Shown here piece by piece: positions 22,759 to 34,233 of a stretch of DNA of 64,000 bases. This stretch comes from Timema cristinae. Its lineage: Eukaryota; Arthropoda; Insecta; Phasmatodea; Timematidae. Location of the stretch: positions 378,863 through 442,862 of the forward strand of contig JBCFYV010001001.1 in assembly GCA_039000515.1 (NCBI GenBank), written 5' to 3'. Below the pieces are notes generated by a model. The model worked only from the letters and a program-made list of their open reading frames with translations. It did not search any database and had not been told where the DNA came from. The first letter of the stretch is position 1. Every line of letters begins with the position of its first letter. The position numbers and the translations under genes were made by a program.

Positions 22759-22995
22759 GCGGGAAGAGGTTTGCGAGTTTGCGCTCGAATATTGTGCGCC
22801 ATCGATTCTAAAGCACACTCTAATTTTGGAGACCAAATTCTTCTATAAAAAGTTCGCACATTAAATTCGAGTGAATACGTTACGCTATTTATCAAATGTC
22901 CAATGTTCAAGTCCTTGTCTAGGATTCACTTCTTCAAAACAAAGTTAATACTGTCGTAGATACATTTAGAAATCAATCCTCCAATTAGAAAATGT

Positions 22996-25900
22996 TCATC
23001 TCCCAGATCCTGACCTGAACACAGTCTCTACTTCTCGTACCGGGAAGTTGTGATAGAGCCTCGGATTGGGCAAATCATTGTTCATGTTTAAATAAACTCG
23101 CTGTCCCGGCAGCGTGCGAGGTTTGTAACCTCCCCGGGTTTCGAACCTAATACCGACCCTATTATACTTGGGTTTGCCTATCTCGGACCGGGCCGTATGT
23201 GGACGATACGTCGTTTGGGTCGTCGGTTTTTGAAGAGCAGTGAAAGACGAAGGCGTCAATTCGTATTTTCTGGTTGAAGATGAGAGCTGGTTGTTTTTTT
23301 CAACCAAGTCTGACGTCTCGATGTTTTCTAAATTCACTTCTTTTTTGGTATTTAATTTCTCATTGGTAACATGCCGTTGTCTGCTCAGTTCTTCAACTGT
23401 AATTTCGTTTATGAAATACTCATCCGTCCGTTTGGTGTTGTAATTTGTAGTCGTTTCTAATGACAAACCATCTGTTTTTTTCTCTTCGGATAATTTGCGA
23501 TCTATGTTTTCAACGAGGTGCATCTCTACTTTCGACGTCGACGACCCAGGATAAGGTTCCTTAGTAACGAGTTCACCAGTAATAGGACTTGTCTTCGATA
23601 AATTATCGGTTTTATTCTTAACGGAAGATGACGCACTGTTTCGACTCATACTCGATTCTGGCAAAAAACTAGCATTTTTCCATATCGGAAATAAGTGTTC
23701 ATTAGATTCATTGATCCGGCTACTGTTTTCATATCGGACATTTGTTACAGAAGTTCCCGAGAAGGTAACGCCGGTACTGGTATCTCCATTCAGTTGATGA
23801 TCCGTTCTACCTGGATCAATCAATTTTTTGCGTATTTTTTTAGTTTTTGTACCGCCAACTTGAGAATCAACCTTAGCGACTTCTAACGAATGATCTTGCA
23901 CATGATTTTCAGATAACGCTCGGACAGTTTTGGGTTCATCCAATTCGCTTGTGTTGGGTAATGCAAAATGTTCCTCAAAAGATTCCAAAGTTCCGGGGAG
24001 AGGACTTAAGGCTTTTCCTGAGAACGATGAGAATGCTTCTGAGCCAGTTGACTTGGTGATGTGGCTGTATTCACTCATGCTGTGGACTTGAGTGTGTGTA
24101 CTTTTATCACTATGACCGTCAGGGAACATTGGTTTGCTGTTCTCCGACCAGTGGTCGGTATTGGTCCGCACACTTTTGGTGACTTTGTTACTCGTTGTCT
24201 GTACGTGGACCACTTCCCTCTGAGTCTCTTCGGACACGGTGTACCTTCTGTCGGCCACCTTGTCGTCCCTTGTCTTATCGGTGAGCTGTACGTCAACGGA
24301 TGAGCCTTCGTCGAGTAGCTTAACAACGTGGTCGAGTTCTTTCGGTTTATACAAGAGTCTGTCGATCGTCATGGCTTGCTTATTGTTGGGAAAGTTGCCA
24401 TCGTCCAGACTCGACCTTGGCTGTATTAGAATTTTATTATTGACCCACGATTTTTGACCTTTGGAAGCTCTTCTCGATGATCTGAGTGCAGTTGTAGCCA
24501 CAGGTTGAGTGGTAGATGTGATGCTGCCTCCGGTTCTGAGTCCGAGGATTTTGAGGAACTCGCTCTCCGGCATACATATTATCATCGGAGTCGTGCTTGA
24601 TGCATTAATATTGCTTTCTTTGATCAGTTTAGCTCTAAATGATACTGGGGTGTTCGGACTATATGCGCGCTCATTCATGGGTTTATTGAGTTCATTTTCA
24701 ATGTCACGAGCTGGAAATAAAACAATTGTTAGTAAATAGTCAAAATATGATTACTACACAACAATATCATCCCATATTACATGATATATAAACATCAAAC
24801 ATTTTATATAGGTTAAAAATATCATGCATTGCGTGGTTAACATACACATTATAAACAAAGTGGCTATAGTTATGAACAAGCGAATCACCAATTAACTTAA
24901 TCTATGAAAACAACAATATTTAACTATTTAATATCTAACCCTAAAAAAAGTTAAAAGAACGAAATGGCTACGCAAAATAGTTAATTTATTGATCACAAAA
25001 TTCCTAGTACAAGTTGTGAACACATGCTTCTTAGACCAAGAAGTTTTATTTTATTTTCTAGTAGTAAAAATATTCAGTAAGAATTTAATTATTATTTTCA
25101 ATAAACCAACAAAATCGATGATTAAAACTATTATGTACAGTAACCACCCTCGGTTGCGTAGTTAGCTAATGCTGTAATATCGTGTTGAGGTAGACTGCTG
25201 TGGACGAGGAGATCGAGGTTTGAATCTCGGTCAGGTGAAATGGGATGTTAAAAAAAAATATTATTTCCACTCTCCCTCCACGCAAATGTGGGTTCACTTC
25301 TTCTAAATTCACTCTTCACAATTCCTAACCCATTAGCGTAATTAGTACTTAAGCGTATAAACCGAACAGGTAGTAAGACGCGGTGCTAACTAACTATTAT
25401 GTATAGTATCCGACTTCTAAATATCCGTCTCCTCAGCATATACCACCATCTTGCTTCGGTACTTGTCTGTACTTTGTTTCAAGTATTTTATATGGCTCAT
25501 CAGTACATATAACAGCATCCTACTTCAACGCCTATGGACATTTTGTGACTAAAGAAGTGGAGAAACTTAGCAGCCAAGGCTAGGATGCCGTCTTTAAAAC
25601 AGAAAAATATTACATATTTTTTTCACCAGCAATAAATAAATCTATGTTTTCTGATGAAATATTTCATTTTGTGTTGTCAGTTAAATTGTAGACCCTAGAC
25701 TGTATTATTGTTTAGAAAACCATAATATTTAATATTTTTACTGTTTTTTTGTGTTCCAACCATTTCTCAGTCTCGTAAGTGACGGATAATCGAGGGCCCA
25801 CACTATATTAATGATGATGATGAGACTTCCATTCTAAAATTCTAAAAACAGAACTTATAAGATAATTCATAAAGTCCCATAATCTTCTTCTCTTCTACAT

Positions 25901-27817
25901 TAATAAAATGAAGAGTTTTTGTGTGTGTGTGTGTCATGAGCATTATACAATATCTATTGCAAGTAGAGGTCTGAAATTTTAAAATTATTAGCCACTGTAC
26001 ACAAACATGTGAACCTCAACAACCGGAATATTAAAATTTAGATTTGATTTTTAAAAATTAATCAAAAACTGGGTTGAAATAAATAAAATAAAGCAATTCT
26101 TTTTTCTGTCTGTTCTAAGCAAATAAAAGCATTTCCTGGGGGTAACCACACAATTCATAGCGTGGTTACCTCGGGTACTTTTGCTAGTGTTAAATATGTT
26201 CAACAATACTCAAAAGAGAAGGTTATAATTTCTTGAGCTATATTTAAAATGACTGACTAAATTCGACAATAAAACCTCCACTATAAACATGCTTACAGTA
26301 CTCTGCATAATAATGTAAAATGTTTATGAGAGTAATCATTATATTGGTTTAAAATGTCCATATAATTTTGGTTTTGTGTATAAATACCCTTGATGTATTA
26401 CAAAATTAAGTGGCCAAACAATGTGTTGTTTAGTAGCTATACTTTATTTTAACTTCTATAATATTTGAAAGGTCGACCTCGGTGGTCTTGGGGTAAAGTG
26501 CTCGCCACAAGAGCCGATGAAAGTGGGTTCAAACCCAGCCGAGGACAACATATTTTCCAAGAGAATAAAAATCCGTAGCCCAATTTCCTTTGGAAGGGAA
26601 GTAAAACCGCCGGTCTCGTGTTGATTGTGGCCCTGGAAGGTATGTAAAAATACCTTTCCGGCAATATTGGTAGGCCCTTTTGCGCTCGCTCATAGAAATT
26701 CAATGTGGGAGACGATGGGGAACCACCACAATTCTTAAACTCCCCTGGTACATATGATTTCTACTAGATGGTGCAGGCAGCACTAACCAGCTAAAGAGCT
26801 GGGTGCATATCCTGCCCCAGATGGATGGTTTGGATGGTTGACTTAAGAAGAAGGAAAAGAAAAAAAGATTTGAAAATGGTACCCAATAGCCTCAATTTAT
26901 ATTTGTTGAATATATATTTTTTTAAAGTTGAAAATCAAAGTTATTTATCTAATTTAATTGTAAAATTCTAATATTATTCCATATAAGCATAGAGGGCAAT
27001 ATTTGGCTATCATTGTGATGCATATTAAATACAGTTATTTATTATTTAAAGCACTTCACTCACGGTTTCTTATAAGCGTCAATCTTACATTAATGTAAAA
27101 TATAGTGAGAAATACTAAACAAAAGTGCTTGGTTTACAACTTTGATATCAACAATTAATGTTTTACAATGTTGTATAATGTAATTGACACTACAGAATAC
27201 TTAAGCAAATTGAATACAATACTGTTATGGTCAGACAATTAAAATATAATATTGATAATGAAAATCACACACACATTTATTATAATAGTGTAATAATTAA
27301 TCTCTATGAAAATATCATTTATTAAAATAAAAAATAGTTACATAATTTAAATTTTAATAATAATTAATGTTCCAAATAAATAATATGTTGTATCATTACC
27401 ATAATGTTATGACATTAAGGAATATTAATAGCCTGTGAAAGACACACCATAAATACTTTTTAATATTATATTATTTTCTTAGATATTATAATATATTTTT
27501 AAAAAAATCTGTATAATTGTATTATATGAAATATAGATATGTATTATTTTGAGTTTAATAAAGTATTTTATTATTTATTAAAATACTTTGTTTGGCTTCT
27601 GTTATTTTATTTGTGTAATTTCTGAAGCTCTGTCAAGCTCTGTGTGATAAATGTCAAACCTTATCAAGTAGATTAATTTGTAGTTAATTAAGTAATGTAT
27701 TTGTCCAGATTACAACATATCTCTCCTATTAGGTATAATTTGTTACTTACCCAAAGTGCTGTGCAAATGTTGTAAAAGAATGACAAATAAAACATTTGAT
27801 CCATGCGTGGCCTGCAT
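22996..27817 (-). CDS. Two-exon gene for an unrecognised secreted Ser/Thr-rich protein (left-arm copy)
   Basis: Exons: complement(27751..27817) and complement(22996..24710), joined in frame across a 3,040-bp intron (GTAAGT donor, TTATTTCCAG acceptor). The 593-residue product starts MQATHGSNVLFVILLQHLHS, a classic signal peptide with cleavage likely after STLA (residue 23). The mature part begins RDIENELNKP. It is rich in Ser, Thr, Asn, Lys and Glu, contains only one cysteine that I can see, several Asn-x-Ser/Thr sites and a basic TKKIRKK patch. It ends in a Gly/Arg/Pro-rich tail (GGYKPRTLPGQRVYL). No domain is recognised. The intron holds a SINE C, a Helitron-like element and a SINE D. Using only the second exon's ATG would lose the signal peptide, so the spliced start is preferred. 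Confidence 0.8.
25143..25392 (+). mobile_element. tRNA-derived SINE, family C, with target duplication
   Basis: The head is TCGGTTGCGTAGTTAGCTAA with GAGGTTTGAATCTCGG as B box. The tail is GCGTATAAACCGAACAGGTA plus GACGCGGTGCTAACTAAC. Flanks are ATTATGTACAGTA (25130-25142) and ATTATGTATAGTA (25396-25408). It lies within the intron of the secreted-protein gene. Confidence 0.85.
25894..26187 (+). mobile_element. Non-autonomous Helitron-like element with canonical 3' end
   Basis: It starts TCTACATTAATAAAATGAAG and contains GTCATGAGCATT and AGAGGTCTGAAATTTT. A 9-bp-stem hairpin (GGTAACCAC...GTGGTTACC, 26141-26170) lies 13 nt before the terminal CTAG, which is followed by T. TC...hairpin...CTRR|T is the Helitron end structure. 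It encodes nothing, so it would depend on a partner element. Confidence 0.75.
26471..26867 (+). mobile_element. tRNA-derived SINE, family D
   Basis: The head is GGTCGACCTCGGTGGTCTTG with TGGGTTCAAACCCAGCC as B box. The ~400-bp body is unrelated to families A-C and ends in an A/G-rich tail (AAGGAAAAGAAAAAAAG). ATTTGAAA flanks it at 26463-26470 and 26868-26875. It lies in the same intron as the SINE C. Confidence 0.8.
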
Positions 27818-27913
27818 GTTGATTTAAATTACACTTCAACACTTCGTCAGTATTGGCTGAAAATGACACCGTGTGTAACGCACACAATTGCAATAAAATA
27901 AACACTTAACTTA

Positions 27914-27921
27914 TATTTATA
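27914..27921 (-). promoter_or_regulatory. Candidate TATA box of the secreted-protein gene (left arm)
   Basis: TATAAATA on the minus strand lies 97 bp upstream of the ATG at 27817. That would place a start site about 70 bp before the ATG. AT-richness makes chance matches likely. Confidence 0.35.
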
Positions 27922-28099
27922 ACAATAAATTTGTAAAAGCAGCTGCAATCGAGACCAATAAAAGATGACGCAAACAGCAATGAACAATATAAAAAGTTAA
28001 TAATATATGGTGCGCAGGGGAACGTAACGAGTTTTGGTTCTTTGTAGGTACTTTTGTTGTGATGTTTTGTTTTATTTTATATATGTATTTGGAAGAAGT

Positions 28100-28280
28100 T
28101 ATAGGAAAGATAGATAGAAAACAAATAAAAGGGAATAAACACAAAATGGCTTATACAATGAAAAGAAGAACACCTGAAGAAAATCAAACATTATCGCCCA
28201 ATTCCCAAACATAAGTTTCATTCTATTGGACCTCATCAGGAGGGAGTGTGAAATGCGCAACGCAACTTCCTAAAAGTAAG
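28100..28280. repeat. Copy of a dispersed repeat also present at 30.0-30.56 kb
   Basis: CATTCTATTGGACCTCATCA and GGGAGTGTGAAATGCGCAA recur in the same orientation near 30,180. The upstream part (GGAAGAAG... through AATGGCTTATACAATG) has a diverged inverse near 30,490-30,570. No coding content is seen. Confidence 0.6.
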
Positions 28281-28939
28281 AATGTGTTTCAGGATGAATC
28301 ATAATGTGGGAGTGACAAAAATTAGGTTTGTAAAGTAGATTTTCAATCAGATCTATTTTAAAGAAAAAAAAATACATTTATTACTATTAGATCATCGAGA
28401 CTTTACAAAATATTGTTTGGTGTTTATAAACTTAAACTTTTCTTATATTTGTGAATTAGTATTTATGTATTTCAGAATGCATATTACAGACTAGAATAGA
28501 TTTACTCCTTAGAAACTTATGTTCCTTTAATAGGTTATTATTTTATCCTTGTCAAGGTTAATCAATCCCTCAATTAAGTTTTTACTTAGGATTGATAAAC
28601 AATGGGGAAAAGTGCAATGAATATAGTGCCAGAGGTTTTTAAATTAGTGTTAAGTTTTAAATTAGTTTTAGCAACAATTTTACATACTCATGCTTATCTT
28701 GAAAGTTATATTTTGTTCAACGTAACATCAATTTTGAAATTATTAAGTAAATATATTTAATCCAAATAATTAAGTTACATTTACAGAAATGCTTTAAGGA
28801 TATGGCAACATATTATGATATTATTGTTATTTTATAGATAGTGACAATATCTATCAAAAGTGACAGCTTCAAATCACATATCTTGAGGTATGAATACGTG
28901 AAAGTAGATCTAGTATTATTTCTATCTGTCCGATAATAG

Positions 28940-29440
28940 TCCAAGAGATAGACAAGCTTTATTTACGCTAGAAATGTCAAAAGTGCAGTTGTGACTTTTG
29001 AAATGCTTACCATTTATGTGATCGAAATATGGCAGTTTTAGTACAAATCAGTGGTGGGGTTATGAAATATGACATCAATATGGCCGCCATCTCATATTTA
29101 TACTGAGGCATTACAATGGATGTTACTTCTTACTAGTTAATCATAGAGAGTTAATTTTTTGTTTGAATTGAAGATAATTTAGTGGTAAAAAAGTTTATTA
29201 TGTCAAAGTTTTACATAATGTGTAAGCTTTTGCCATTTTTTAATATTGAATTTCAAAAATGGGTATTTTTACCATTACATGCATATCATTTAATGGCACT
29301 AAAACTGAGCACATGACAACAATAAATTAATATAATGAATTTATTTATTGAATCACTTGTGCTTAGACTATTATAGATTATTAAAATCAATGTTTTTCTA
29401 AAACTCTACACAGGAAGTTTAAGATGATTCACACAGGGTC
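28940..29440. repeat. Terminal inverted repeat of a DNA transposon (left-arm copy)
   Basis: It is diverged but collinear with 37,730-38,085 plus 46,641-46,745. Shared blocks include ATGACATCAATATGGCCGCC, TGTAAGCTTTTGCCATTTTT and TTGAATCACTTG. In the other arm the same sequence (48,293-48,793) faces the 37.7-kb copy as an inverted repeat. Confidence 0.75.
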
Positions 29441-29684
29441 CAAAAAAGGACAAGCCGCTTTTGAAAAATTCAAAAATATGTACACTTTGGATTCTCAAAG
29501 TGTTGAAAAACCGATAACCAGAAACATTGTTAAAAATTGTTCTGGAATTTCAGTCCAAAAACCCATTAAAAGTTCAACAAAGTTAGAGACCATGAAATAG
29601 TGATTGAATTTTCACTCACACCGGCACCACTGTCTTTGGGCCAAATTGGAGGGTGAATAAAACGGATAAGGTCAAACTGATGCA
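29441..29684 (+). pseudogene. 5' part of a decayed transposon ORF, cut by the assembly gap
   Basis: The plus strand reads AAFEKFKNMYTLDSQSVEK, then SLTPAPLSLGQIGG with a frame change, and stops at the N run. Its continuation is not on the far side of the gap. It is found at 48,048 downward on the minus strand, which shares the arm's sequence up to this point. Confidence 0.65.
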
Positions 29685-29784
29685 NNNNNNNNNNNNNNNN
29701 NNNNNNNNNNNNNNNNNNNNNNNNNNNNNNNNNNNNNNNNNNNNNNNNNNNNNNNNNNNNNNNNNNNNNNNNNNNNNNNNNNNN
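29685..29784. other. Assembly gap of exactly 100 N
   Basis: A round 100-N run is the usual placeholder for a scaffold join of unknown size. It coincides exactly with the inner end of the left inverted-repeat arm. Confidence 0.98.
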
Positions 29785-30903
29785 ACAATTTTAATATGAA
29801 TTTCCTTTTTATCATTACAACACATATTTTGGCTCTTAACTTAAATGAAATTCAACTACCCTTAGCTCAATTTGATCCACCCCGGGTATATTACGCCTCC
29901 GGTACCCTCCCCCGCTAGGCCCTTCACAATGCTCGGGATTTCACTCCCGAGTCCGCCAAGCGCTCAGCAGAGGTGGGCATCCCCATAATAACCACCTGGG
30001 GAGGCGCCCTATCAGGGTACAGAAAAGGTGGATGGAAATAATAAAAAGAAACACAATATGGCATTTACAAAGAAAAGAACACAGTTCATACTTTACATAA
30101 CTGCCATTGGACAAATAGGTAGTAGCTGCCTCTTGAATAAAATTGATCGTAACCACCCATTCCCCTGACCTAGTTTTCATTCTATTGGACCTCATCAGTA
30201 GGGAGTGTGAAATGCGCAATGTACTTCCTAAAAAAAGGAAACTAAAAACATGAAAGGGAAGAAAAGGAAATTTGTAAATAATGATAATAGACTTGGCTAG
30301 GAAACATTTAAAAGTAATAACATGAAGGACAAACACAATAAATGGACATTGGATGTGAATAATATATACGTAATACATCTCTATACAAAACATAGGTCGG
30401 GGGATTGAATGGGAACGGTCGATTTTCTTCCAAGAGGCAGCCATTATCTCTTCATCAAGTGGAAGCAATGTAAAGTGTGATTTGTGTTCTTCTTTACATT
30501 GTAAAAGCCATATTATTTGTTCTTTGTATATGTTTCTATACCCTTTTCCATACCTTCTTCCAAATATAAAACAATAATAACTCATAAAGCAAAAAAAAAA
30601 GTTTTCCCTATAGAAATTTTTTATATAAAGAAAACTGCCCCTCAAAGATACACGAATGGGTTTCAAAGCCAAATTAATAAAATATGTAAGAATGAATACT
30701 TTACCAATAATAATATCAAAAAATTATTAAATAATGTTCTTTTACATTGATTTTTTTTATCATCGATTGATGTAATTTGAACATCCTTGACAATTTCTGG
30801 CTCAGATTGGCAAGCCCCTCCTTTACTAAAGTATTGTATATATGTACACTTGCCGTCAATGACCCATTGCCAATTGAAAGGTACCTCATGTGTATTGTAA
30901 CAG
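29785..30903. repeat. Non-coding flank of POLB with a foldback repeat (30,030-30,560)
   Basis: At about 30,030-30,230 lies a direct, diverged copy of the 28,100-28,280 repeat. At about 30,410-30,570 part of it appears inverted (TTCTTCTTTACATTGTAAAAGCC and ACCTTCTTCCAAATA motifs). Before it, GC-rich sequence (29,880-30,010) holds a small hairpin CTCGGGATTTCACTCCCGAG. No upstream POLB exon is seen. Confidence 0.55.
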
Positions 30904-31877
30904 GGAGTGTGCAGTATAAAAAAATATCGCGGTGAGTCAGACATCAGGCCAGTACGACGCTTGGATATAAGGCTAACTCCTCATGACCAGTATCACTGCA
31001 GTACTCTCTACTTCACTGGTTCGGACCTGTTTAATCAAACCATGAGGGCCCATGCCTTGGAACATGGATTCACCCTCAACGAGTATTCATTGCGACCGGT
31101 CGGAGCAACAGGTAATCGTAATTTCTAGAGGCCTTTGTTTTATTATAACTGTATGAGAGCCCTATGACACTGTCTCACCCTATGTGTAATTTTGGTAGGT
31201 AATACAACTCTAACTAGATGTTTTAAGCATCTGTCTCACCCCACTGACAACACCTAACTTAAGTAGGTAATAGAGCTTGAACAAGGCATCTTAAGAACCC
31301 ATTTCATCCCACTGCTAACACCTAACTTAGGTACATAATACAGCTCAAACCAGGCATCTTAAGAACCTGTCTCACTCCAAATATAACACCTAACTTAGGT
31401 AGGTAATACATTTCAAATCAGGCACCTGGTGTGGTTTTCTTTACTATTTTAGAAAACAATGGGATTGAGTCCAATGAAACTATTTTGTCATTTAAAAAAA
31501 TACAACAAAATTGAAAAATAAATATAGTAAAATGAAAAAGACTTTTAAACTGATACCAATGTCACTGTAGTCATAATGAAGAATACAAAAAAAAAACACT
31601 TCGAGATTGCCATCTTGACAGCTTCTGAACTAATTATTGGTTTCTAACTAGTCTTAATATAACTCTCATTCCTTCTCTATCACTTATATTACAATATTGC
31701 AGTGTTTTCACACATTTCATTGTATTTAATAACTAAGTGTTGCGATGTTTGCTAGGTCTACAACCATTTGATTGAATATGTTCAGGTATTCCTGGAGAAC
31801 CAGTGCCCATAAGTTCAGAGCGAGACATCTTTGAATACATTGATTTCCCGTACAAGAAACCAGAAGATAGAAACTAA
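30904..31877 (+). CDS. POLB: DNA polymerase beta, last two coding exons (partial gene)
   Basis: Exons 30904..31111 and 31786..31877 (donor ACAG|GTAATC, acceptor TTCAG). The first encodes GVC...[35 protein letters not shown] and [16 protein letters not shown]. The second encodes [20 protein letters not shown] and a PEDRN terminus before TAA. This is the C-terminal palm/thumb of the base-excision-repair polymerase. The Asp in RRLDIRL aligns with catalytic Asp256 of the human enzyme, YFTG with residues 271-274, and Asp, Asn and Arg with D276, N279 and R283; human Lys280 is Gln here. Roughly the first two thirds (lyase, fingers, the DMD aspartates) are absent. No upstream exon is seen between the gap and 30904, or in the left arm. 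A candidate AATAAA lies at 32092-32097. Confidence 0.93.
31195..31430. repeat. 68-bp minisatellite in the last POLB intron
   Basis: CACCTAACTTA occurs at 31251, 31319 and 31387, exactly 68 bp apart. The units share GGTAATACA, CAGGCATCTTAAGAACC and TGTCTCACCCCACT. About 3.5 diverged units fill a third of the 674-bp intron. Confidence 0.9.
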
Positions 31878-32844
31878 ATATAGCCTAGTTAAGGACGTTG
31901 TATTCCTGTGATGTGAAGGCCGGTAAAGATAGGATTCCCCATGTTAATGAATTCACGTTTTATTTGGCGAGTTCTAAAGGTATAACGTTGAAACAAAAAT
32001 CATAAATTCTTAAATAATTTTAAAAATAGGTGTCAAAAGGACAAGAAATCCCAAAATACAGGACATTCGAGAAAAATGTAGAATGCTACAAAATAAAAGT
32101 TCAAAATGTACTTGTACAAATTCACTTATTAAGATTTATTGATATCATTTTATTGTATGTTCAATTTCTCTTATCTATTATTATTATCATCATCATCAGT
32201 TTTCTATAAATATTAACCACAACCTAAGAATTTATCTCTACTCCCAAAAACAGTTGGCACAATTTGTTTCTAACAGTTTAATTCAAAATTCAAAATGGAG
32301 TAATCAATTGTTTGTGTTATTTGTAATCTCTTCTTCTTTGTGTTTGATAAAGGCAACAATGCCAAAATATTATTATATTTGTGTTTAAAATGTGTGTGTG
32401 ACTACTTCTACTATAGAAGAAGATGTGCATTGGATTCTTCCCACATCTTTTCTCTTTCCCTAGGTGGGCTTTCTTCATCAAATTTATTCTTAGTAGTTTA
32501 TTTTTCCTTTTTCTTTAGTTTTATCAATTTCCTTTATTATAAAATTATCTAGCCATTGGGCCACTTCATTTTTGAATGAATTAATTGTATGTTCAAGGAT
32601 ATTTTTTGAATGAACTTATGAATTAAGATGCTCACTGTGATTGGTTGTTCATGACATACACACAGTCAATATAAATAACTAATTTTATCACATGAACACC
32701 TCATAGTGAGTTTGCCGATGAGAACACACAAAAACTGCTCGTGATAACTAAAATGCCACCTTAAGGCAGATTTTTTAAATGCGAGAAAACTAAGATCAAC
32801 TAACACCAAACTCTATGGTTTCGGTCCACAATTGAGCACTATCG
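31878..32844. other. POLB 3' UTR and AT-rich flank
   Basis: A possible poly(A) signal lies at 32092. Beyond it I recognise no gene. A direct TTTTATTTGGCG-type AT region and short open frames without domains make up the rest. Confidence 0.4.
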
Positions 32845-33108
32845 ACCAAGTGGCTGTCGTTTTTTTGAAGAAAATAGTGCCAACTTCTGCGGAAAGAGGG
32901 TGTCAAATGGTCAGCTCAAAAAACCCACCGCCTTTAATCTCCGTTTTCTAGACTGGAACTGTTACTTTTTCCTTCAAGTAGCTCCTCATTTGTCCTCATG
33001 AGATCGGTTTTGACCACATTCCAGACTTACAGAAAAATCTGTAAGTGCTAGGGATTGATCCTAAAACCTCTGAGCCGGGAGCTCTGACCCCTAGACCACA
33101 GAGGAGGG
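32845..33108 (-). mobile_element. tRNA-derived SINE, family A, diverged
   Basis: Minus orientation: GAGGGTGTCAAATGGTCAGC, AGCTCCTCATTTGTCCTC and the tRNA-like head CTCTGACCCCTAGACCACAG at the right end match the other family A copies. The B box is degenerate (GGGATTGATCCTAAA). Confidence 0.82.
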
Positions 33109-33109
33109 T

Positions 33110-34230
33110 AAATAATACTAAAAATTGACAAATCTATTTATTTTATCAAAATGGAGGGCATTTTGGAATTTTCGAAAATTTCTCACGGGCACTGGACGTA
33201 GGATTGAAATTAAGGACATGTCTGGGAAGATGAGGACATTTGGCTCCACTGGCAACTGACCATTATTTAGTAATATTTCATCTATCTATTGATAACATAA
33301 ATACTGTAAGTCATAAATATCACCTTTAAACCATAGATGTTTATATTTTATCCTATTTATTGAGTATTACCTGATTTTTTATGTATATTTTAATGTTATT
33401 TAGTCATGATAGTTCTACCAATGGTTACCAATCAATTTGCAAATCTGCTGTGGATTTGTGTCGTACAGCATTTTATTTGTGTTTTTCATGTTTATAGGTG
33501 TGTTTACTTTTATCTGGTTTATATTTTGTTTCATGTCTAAATCTATGAATTTTTATTTATCTGATATGTATAATTTTAGAGATGAGTAGAAGCCTATATT
33601 TATCAAATTCAAATCTTAAATTTTCTTTTGAATCCAAATTCAAATCCTTAAAAATGTTTTATATAAAGTGAAAATATTTAATATTAATATTTTTTTTAAA
33701 TATGTTTAAGGGCTCACACCACAAAAAATGGTATTTTGTTTGTTGTGTCTATTAATTCATAAACAACAAAGATACTTTTATAGTAAATTAAATTGATACA
33801 ATTTTGTCTTTTGTTTTATTCTTCCAACTTCACAAGTATACATTATTTAATTCCTTTTATCAATTGTTTGAGGCTGTTATTTGAAGTCAAGGTCTTCATA
33901 ATTGTATTTAGAATCTTTCTAATACCATAGGGTTGGGGGAAACCTAGAATTCAGACATCCCATTTCTATTTAATTTATTAACATTTTTTATATCAAACTA
34001 TTTGTGTAGTCGTGATACATATTGTTTGTCATTAATTAGCCTTATTTATGTGTTTAGTCTCATGAATTTATTTATTATATTTGCACAGTCTTGAAATCAT
34101 TAAATAGATTTTTTTATTGCCATGTCTTATATTTGTGCATTGCTGTGAGTACATTAAAATGTATTCATGGTATTGAAGATGGTCAAAATCACAAACCTAA
34201 TAAAAATCTTTATTTGATCTTATTTGATAA
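33110..34230. other. AT-rich, nothing recognised
   Basis: No open frame with a domain, no SINE boxes and no clear inverted repeat. Homopolymer-rich intergenic DNA. Confidence 0.4.
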
Positions 34231-34233
34231 TTA

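Larger units (their letters stand above)
13734..29684 (+). repeat. Left arm of a ~15.95-kb inverted duplication
   Basis: The whole interval is the reverse complement of 48,049-64,000. For paired positions the coordinate sum is 77,734 for roughly 14.4-25.6 kb and 77,733 further in. The change is a single-base homopolymer difference (7 T near 25,620 versus 8 A near 52,113). The arm ends exactly at the N run. Its outermost ~620 bp match poorly with the right arm. Confidence 0.97.

Noticed and set aside
22545..22910. 121-codon frame in the 3' UTR
   Set aside because: Its Leu/Pro/Ser composition comes from the polypyrimidine minisatellite.
24061..24303. Several 60-85-codon frames overlapping the large secreted-protein exon on both strands
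   Set aside because: They are alternate-frame shadows of the 560-codon exon segment.
30663..30944. Minus-strand open frame overlapping the POLB exon, containing WQWVIDGKCTYIQYF
   Set aside because: It looks protein-like over about 40 residues, but no family is recognised, splice sites are poor and it overlaps the acceptor side of a firm POLB exon.
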